From: Liolophura sinensis
Lineage: Eukaryota; Mollusca; Polyplacophora; Chitonida; Chitonidae
Assembly (NCBI RefSeq): GCF_032854445.1
Contig: NC_088304.1
Location: 21,735,850 to 21,799,849, forward strand
Length of the DNA stretch: 64,000 nt
Direction: 5' to 3'
The notes beneath the pieces were generated by a model that saw only the letters and a list, made by a program, of their open reading frames with translations, was not told the DNA's origin and did not search any database. Both the position numbers and the translations under genes were made by a program. Positions 63,935 to 64,000 of this stretch are shown here, in pieces. Position 1 is the first letter of the stretch. Every line of letters starts with the position of its first letter.

Positions 63935-64000
63935 GGTATGGTTTATTTATTTATTTATTTCATTGGTGTTTTTCGACGTACTCAAGAATATTTAACTTAT
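63935..64000 (-). repeat. SINE tail, reverse, cut by window end
   Basis: TTTATTTATTTATTTATTTCATTGGTGTTTTTCGACGTACTCAAGAATATTTAACTTAT is the complement of the SINE tail; continues beyond the window. Confidence 0.65.

Overview
The window looks like animal genomic DNA, most likely from a bivalve mollusc. It carries AT-rich host sequence with spliced exons (GT/AG borders, all phase 1), many copies of a tRNA-headed SINE of the type that is abundant in molluscan genomes, and a C-type-lectin-like gene in two tandem paralogous copies. Two large DNA transposons of the Polinton/Maverick class (virus-like elements with their own protein-primed DNA polymerase, integrase and capsid genes) are inserted in it. 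The species assignment is an inference.

Host layout. A block of roughly 6 kb is present twice: copy 1 at about 20-3085 plus 14516-17500, and copy 2 at about 55690-61800. Each copy carries the same exons: the second half of a C-type-lectin-like domain, two short linker exons and a PAN/apple-like terminal exon. The signal-peptide and first-half lectin exons are visible only upstream of copy 2 (54087-55246). A decayed signal-peptide exon of a third copy lies at 51269. The visible copy-1 exons are open. Copy 2 has frameshifts in the second lectin exon and an early stop in the PAN exon.

Element A (3086-14515, 11.4 kb) is a Polinton with about 135-bp inverted repeats beginning AGTAGT. It interrupts a SINE in the lectin intron of copy 1. 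The uninterrupted SINE survives in copy 2 at 58262-58430, so the window contains its own empty site. A solo LTR of 1012 bp (11816-12827) later landed in element A's polymerase gene, and element B holds the matching uninterrupted site.

Element B (18853-51030, 32.2 kb) has the same termini and is flanked by a CTACC direct repeat. Its right part (about 40.4-50.8 kb) carries Polinton genes. Its left part holds a 19.3-kb tandem array (19572-38860) of a 1418-bp unit. Twelve units keep a 107-codon minus-strand reading frame, each with its own candidate promoter and poly(A) signals. The array is bracketed by two direct copies of the element's left end. A satellite-like, gene-bearing array inside a Polinton is the most unusual feature here.

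The elements are decayed in complementary ways. A has lost the major capsid protein, the packaging ATPase and the integrase C-terminus. B has lost the minor-capsid block at the left and the polymerase C-terminus. Compared with each other they show the ancestral order: 232-aa(-), 260-aa(-), minor capsid(-), conserved unknown(+), small tail-anchored(+), coiled-coil/membrane(-), major capsid(+), ATPase(+), 199-aa(+), STK-repeat membrane(+), 79-aa(+), 150-aa(+), integrase(+), PolB(-), zinc-ribbon(-). Neither element can encode a complete set alone. All frames were read by eye; no database search or alignment was run.
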